A stretch of 64,000 nt of DNA. It comes from Trachythela sp. YZ-2020 (taxonomy: Eukaryota > Cnidaria > Anthozoa > Malacalcyonacea > Clavulariidae). The translations under genes and the position numbers were made by a program. Positions 61,822-64,000 of this stretch are shown here, piece after piece (positions within the stretch are counted from its first letter, which is position 1; each line of letters begins with the position of its first letter). The notes beneath the pieces were generated by a model. The model was not told where the DNA came from and did not search any database. It saw nothing but the letters and a program-made list of their open reading frames with translations. The stretch is taken from positions 2,418,001 to 2,482,000 of the forward strand of contig JADLSH010000387.1 in NCBI GenBank assembly GCA_016169945.1, written 5' to 3'.

Positions 61822-63708
61822 CTTAAAGTGCTTATATCACAAAAAATAATTTTTGATATTTAATAGAGGACAAAAAGTTAGTTAATAAGTTCCTTTACAG
61901 TTTTTGGTTTTCGCTTTTCGTTTGTGAGATAAACGACTTTAAACATGGCAAAATGGGCTATTTTTGAAGAAAAGTCGCGGGCAGGAAAAGGACAGGAAAA
62001 GGCCTGGCGCGACACTTGTGTGACGTAGCTTAAGGGACGGAAGCTTTTCTTTTACTGTGTTGACTAGTATATTATTGCTTCATCAGGAAGGCAAAACATA
62101 ATTTTACTGAGTTGAAAAAGGAATTGCTTTGCCATTTTAAAGTGATGACCAGATCACAGCCCAGCAGAGACCCAGTATGAGTATGGACTGTACTGTGTGG
62201 CTGAAATTTCGTGGCGATTATTACAATAACGCACGGCACAAGCGTGACAACTCTACGTGCGTCTATGGTTTGCTTTAATATAATATTATAGATTATTTGA
62301 TCTCTAGTCTAGTCTTCTTTTATTTCTTGTGTTTGAGAAATTTAAATTTTCAAGAATGGAAAACAGCCTTGGTATGGCTACGTTTTCCATTATAGCTCTT
62401 CAGTGGTGGATTTATCTCACATTTCCAATTCCAGAACCGATAGCGCTTCAGACTGCTCAACTGACAAGCTTCGCAAAGAGGCAAAGTCCGCAAAGACCTG
62501 TCTCGAAAAGTAAACATTGTCATTTCAAGCGGATTGTATATATTAGAACCGTCGGACAACACCAATATGTTTGAAAACAATGTGTTAAATACGTTGTCTA
62601 AGGAAATAAGAATGCTCCTTGTACTTTTCGCAGTGACTGCGTCAAATTTGCGCAATATAAGCCTGTACAAAACGTACATGATAAGCTGTATAGCATAAGC
62701 ATGATCCCGACAGATCAGTCTCGTCACGGTGTTCGCAGCTACTATAGAGAAGACACATCATTTCTATGTAAATCATATTACATATACGCAGTCAAAAATA
62801 GTTCAAGAACGCTTTAAAATGGCACAAACAAGACTTGTTACTATTCCAGACAGTTATAAAGTAATATAATTAAGATACTTGCGGCCGGAGATGATGGCGC
62901 GCGGCATTATATTTCAGCCATTTATTATTATAACCATACCGGGAGGCGAGTGTTCTACAATCGTTTCGTCGTCTTGTCGTTCACTATACTAAGGAGAAGC
63001 TAGAAGCTAATTATTTCCCTAGCCCACCGCAGAGGAGGTACGGTCTGCAAACTATTGCCAACGATCTAACAGTAGGATATCGGCAAACAAGCAGACAGTT
63101 CATATGGCATTCTTTGCAACTAAAACGTCGGCTTGTATATTTTGGAATGTTTGTTGTAGTTGGCGTCGCAAATATTCTATGTTATTATGTTGGTCTTTTC
63201 TGATCAGAATTTCTGGATATATATTTTGGTTATAATTTGTAAACATGTCCTCGCCTGCGAAGGTTTAGCACAAATAGACGAAGGCAATTGTGTCTTGTCT
63301 GCCGTACTTTAATAGGCCATGTCTGCTTTAAGCATTGACAGTCAATTCTGCATTGCAAACTCCAGTCACATTTTGTACACCTTCAGAGTCTTCTGGTATA
63401 TTTTGTGGGCAACATAAAGGTTAGCTTTGATGGAATAATATTTATTTTTTAGTCCCACTAGCAGTTTTCTCTAAGCCAGATAAGTCAATACATATAGCGC
63501 GCCGTAAACAAGTTCCTTAAATTACGTCACACAGGCTCGTTCCAGACTCTTGGTCGACTTGCGACTTTTTTCACGAAAATCACCATTTAAATGCATATAC
63601 CTCGCAAACGAAAATCGAAAATTAAAAACTGTAAAAGAACTTATTAACTAACTTTTTGTTCTCTATTAAATATCAAAAATTATTTTAAAGTGAAATTAAG
63701 ACTTACAG
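61822..63708. mobile_element. Long-TIR element, about 200-bp diverged inverted repeats, 1.9 kb
   Basis: Left arm 61822-62040 (ATAATTTTTGATATTTAATA, ACAAAAAGTTAGTTAATAAG, GTGTGACGTAGCTTAAGG) and right arm about 63500-63708 are inverted with perhaps 75-80% identity by eye. The 1.45 kb between holds no recognised transposase; the 125-codon minus ORF at 62350-62727 matches nothing I know. It stops about 75 bp short of the gene at the right edge. Confidence 0.6.
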
Positions 63709-63781
63709 TTCTATAAGTCTGCTGTTCTAAATAGAGAGGTAACGATCTACAAGCTAGTGTAAATAACGTGAGACTGAACAG

Positions 63782-64000
63782 TTATTTGAACCATATTGAT
63801 GTTTGTCCCATCTTCTGGGTTGTATACAGGGAATGCCATCCATGATGGGCGTAATTTGGACATCCTTTGTCAACATCTGGTGCATAGGGTTTTACTGCTT
63901 TACATCCCCCAGCTGGTCTGTCACCGGTATGAACACTAGGAAAGAACGGACCTCTGTCCCATGTGCCGTACTGAGCGTTAACTGGCGAGAATCCGTAACC
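63782..64000 (-). CDS. Last exon of an unidentified gene (partial)
   Basis: Open from the window edge to TAA at 63782-63784, 72 residues: GYGFSPVNAQYGTWDRGPFF, PSVHTGDRPAGGCKAVKPYA, PDVDKGCPNYAHHGWHSLYT, TQKMGQTSIWFK. The residue mix (repeated G, P, Y, W and HTGDRP, KPYAPD, GWHSLYTT) is that of a real protein and not of a repeat. Short proline/tyrosine motifs of this kind occur in microtubule inner proteins of cilia, but I cannot name a family. No signal or membrane segment is visible in this part. Confidence 0.6.
   Translation of the reverse strand, partial: GYGFSPVNAQYGTWDRGPFFPSVHTGDRPAGGCKAVKPYAPDVDKGCPNYAHHGWHSLYTTQKMGQTSIWFK

Noticed and set aside
62350..62727. 125-codon minus ORF as a gene
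   Set aside because: No recognisable domain or splice context; inside a long-TIR element; a plus ORF overlaps it.

Overview
The window looks like a piece of a repeat-rich, AT-rich metazoan nuclear genome, most likely a cnidarian. The evidence is long intron-exon genes with GT-AG introns and animal proteins (an axonemal DRC9/IQCG subunit, the spliceosomal G-patch protein GPATCH1, a membrane UDP-glycosyltransferase and a C2H2 zinc-finger protein). Around them are tRNA-derived SINEs, APE-type LINEs, many short inverted-repeat transposons and minisatellites. There is no sign of operons, CRISPR arrays or prokaryotic genes. The cnidarian placement is inference from style and repeat types, not from a marker gene.

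Layout. 1-597 (minus) is the start of a CCHC zinc-knuckle ORF cut by the window edge. 0.9-3.2 kb is a cluster of minisatellites, several with an 11-bp period, plus a truncated RING-like ORF. 3.3-5.1 kb is a truncated, frameshifted UDP-glycosyltransferase copy. 5.1-15.1 kb has no gene but many MITEs, one with a clear 8-bp hAT target duplication. 15.1-38.3 kb (minus) is one gene, IQCG/DRC9, which I reconstruct as 12 exons (394 codons plus stop) with phases that agree at every junction. Its introns hold an RT retroelement split by a palindromic transposon, a 1.8-kb 24-bp minisatellite directly before a 3' splice site, an intact intronless UDP-glycosyltransferase on the opposite strand, and a 2-kb foldback element that itself received a 2.6-kb LINE. 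38.3-39.9 kb is the divergent spacer. 39.9-47.3 kb (plus) is GPATCH1, reconstructed as 6 exons (862 codons plus stop). 47.3-53.7 kb is a transposon graveyard with a very homogeneous 16-bp minisatellite. 53.7-54.8 kb is a poly-C2H2 zinc-finger gene. 54.8-63.7 kb has LINE, Ty3-like and MITE fragments. 63.78-64.0 kb (minus) is the last exon of an unidentified gene running off the right edge.

The single most interesting repeat structure is a tRNA-headed short element bracketed by direct terminal repeats. It is seen three times (43.3, 48.0 and 58.4 kb) in two diverged subfamilies. A short inverted repeat inside its terminal unit shows paired changes between subfamilies. All identifications come from reading translations and motifs by eye; no search or alignment program was run.
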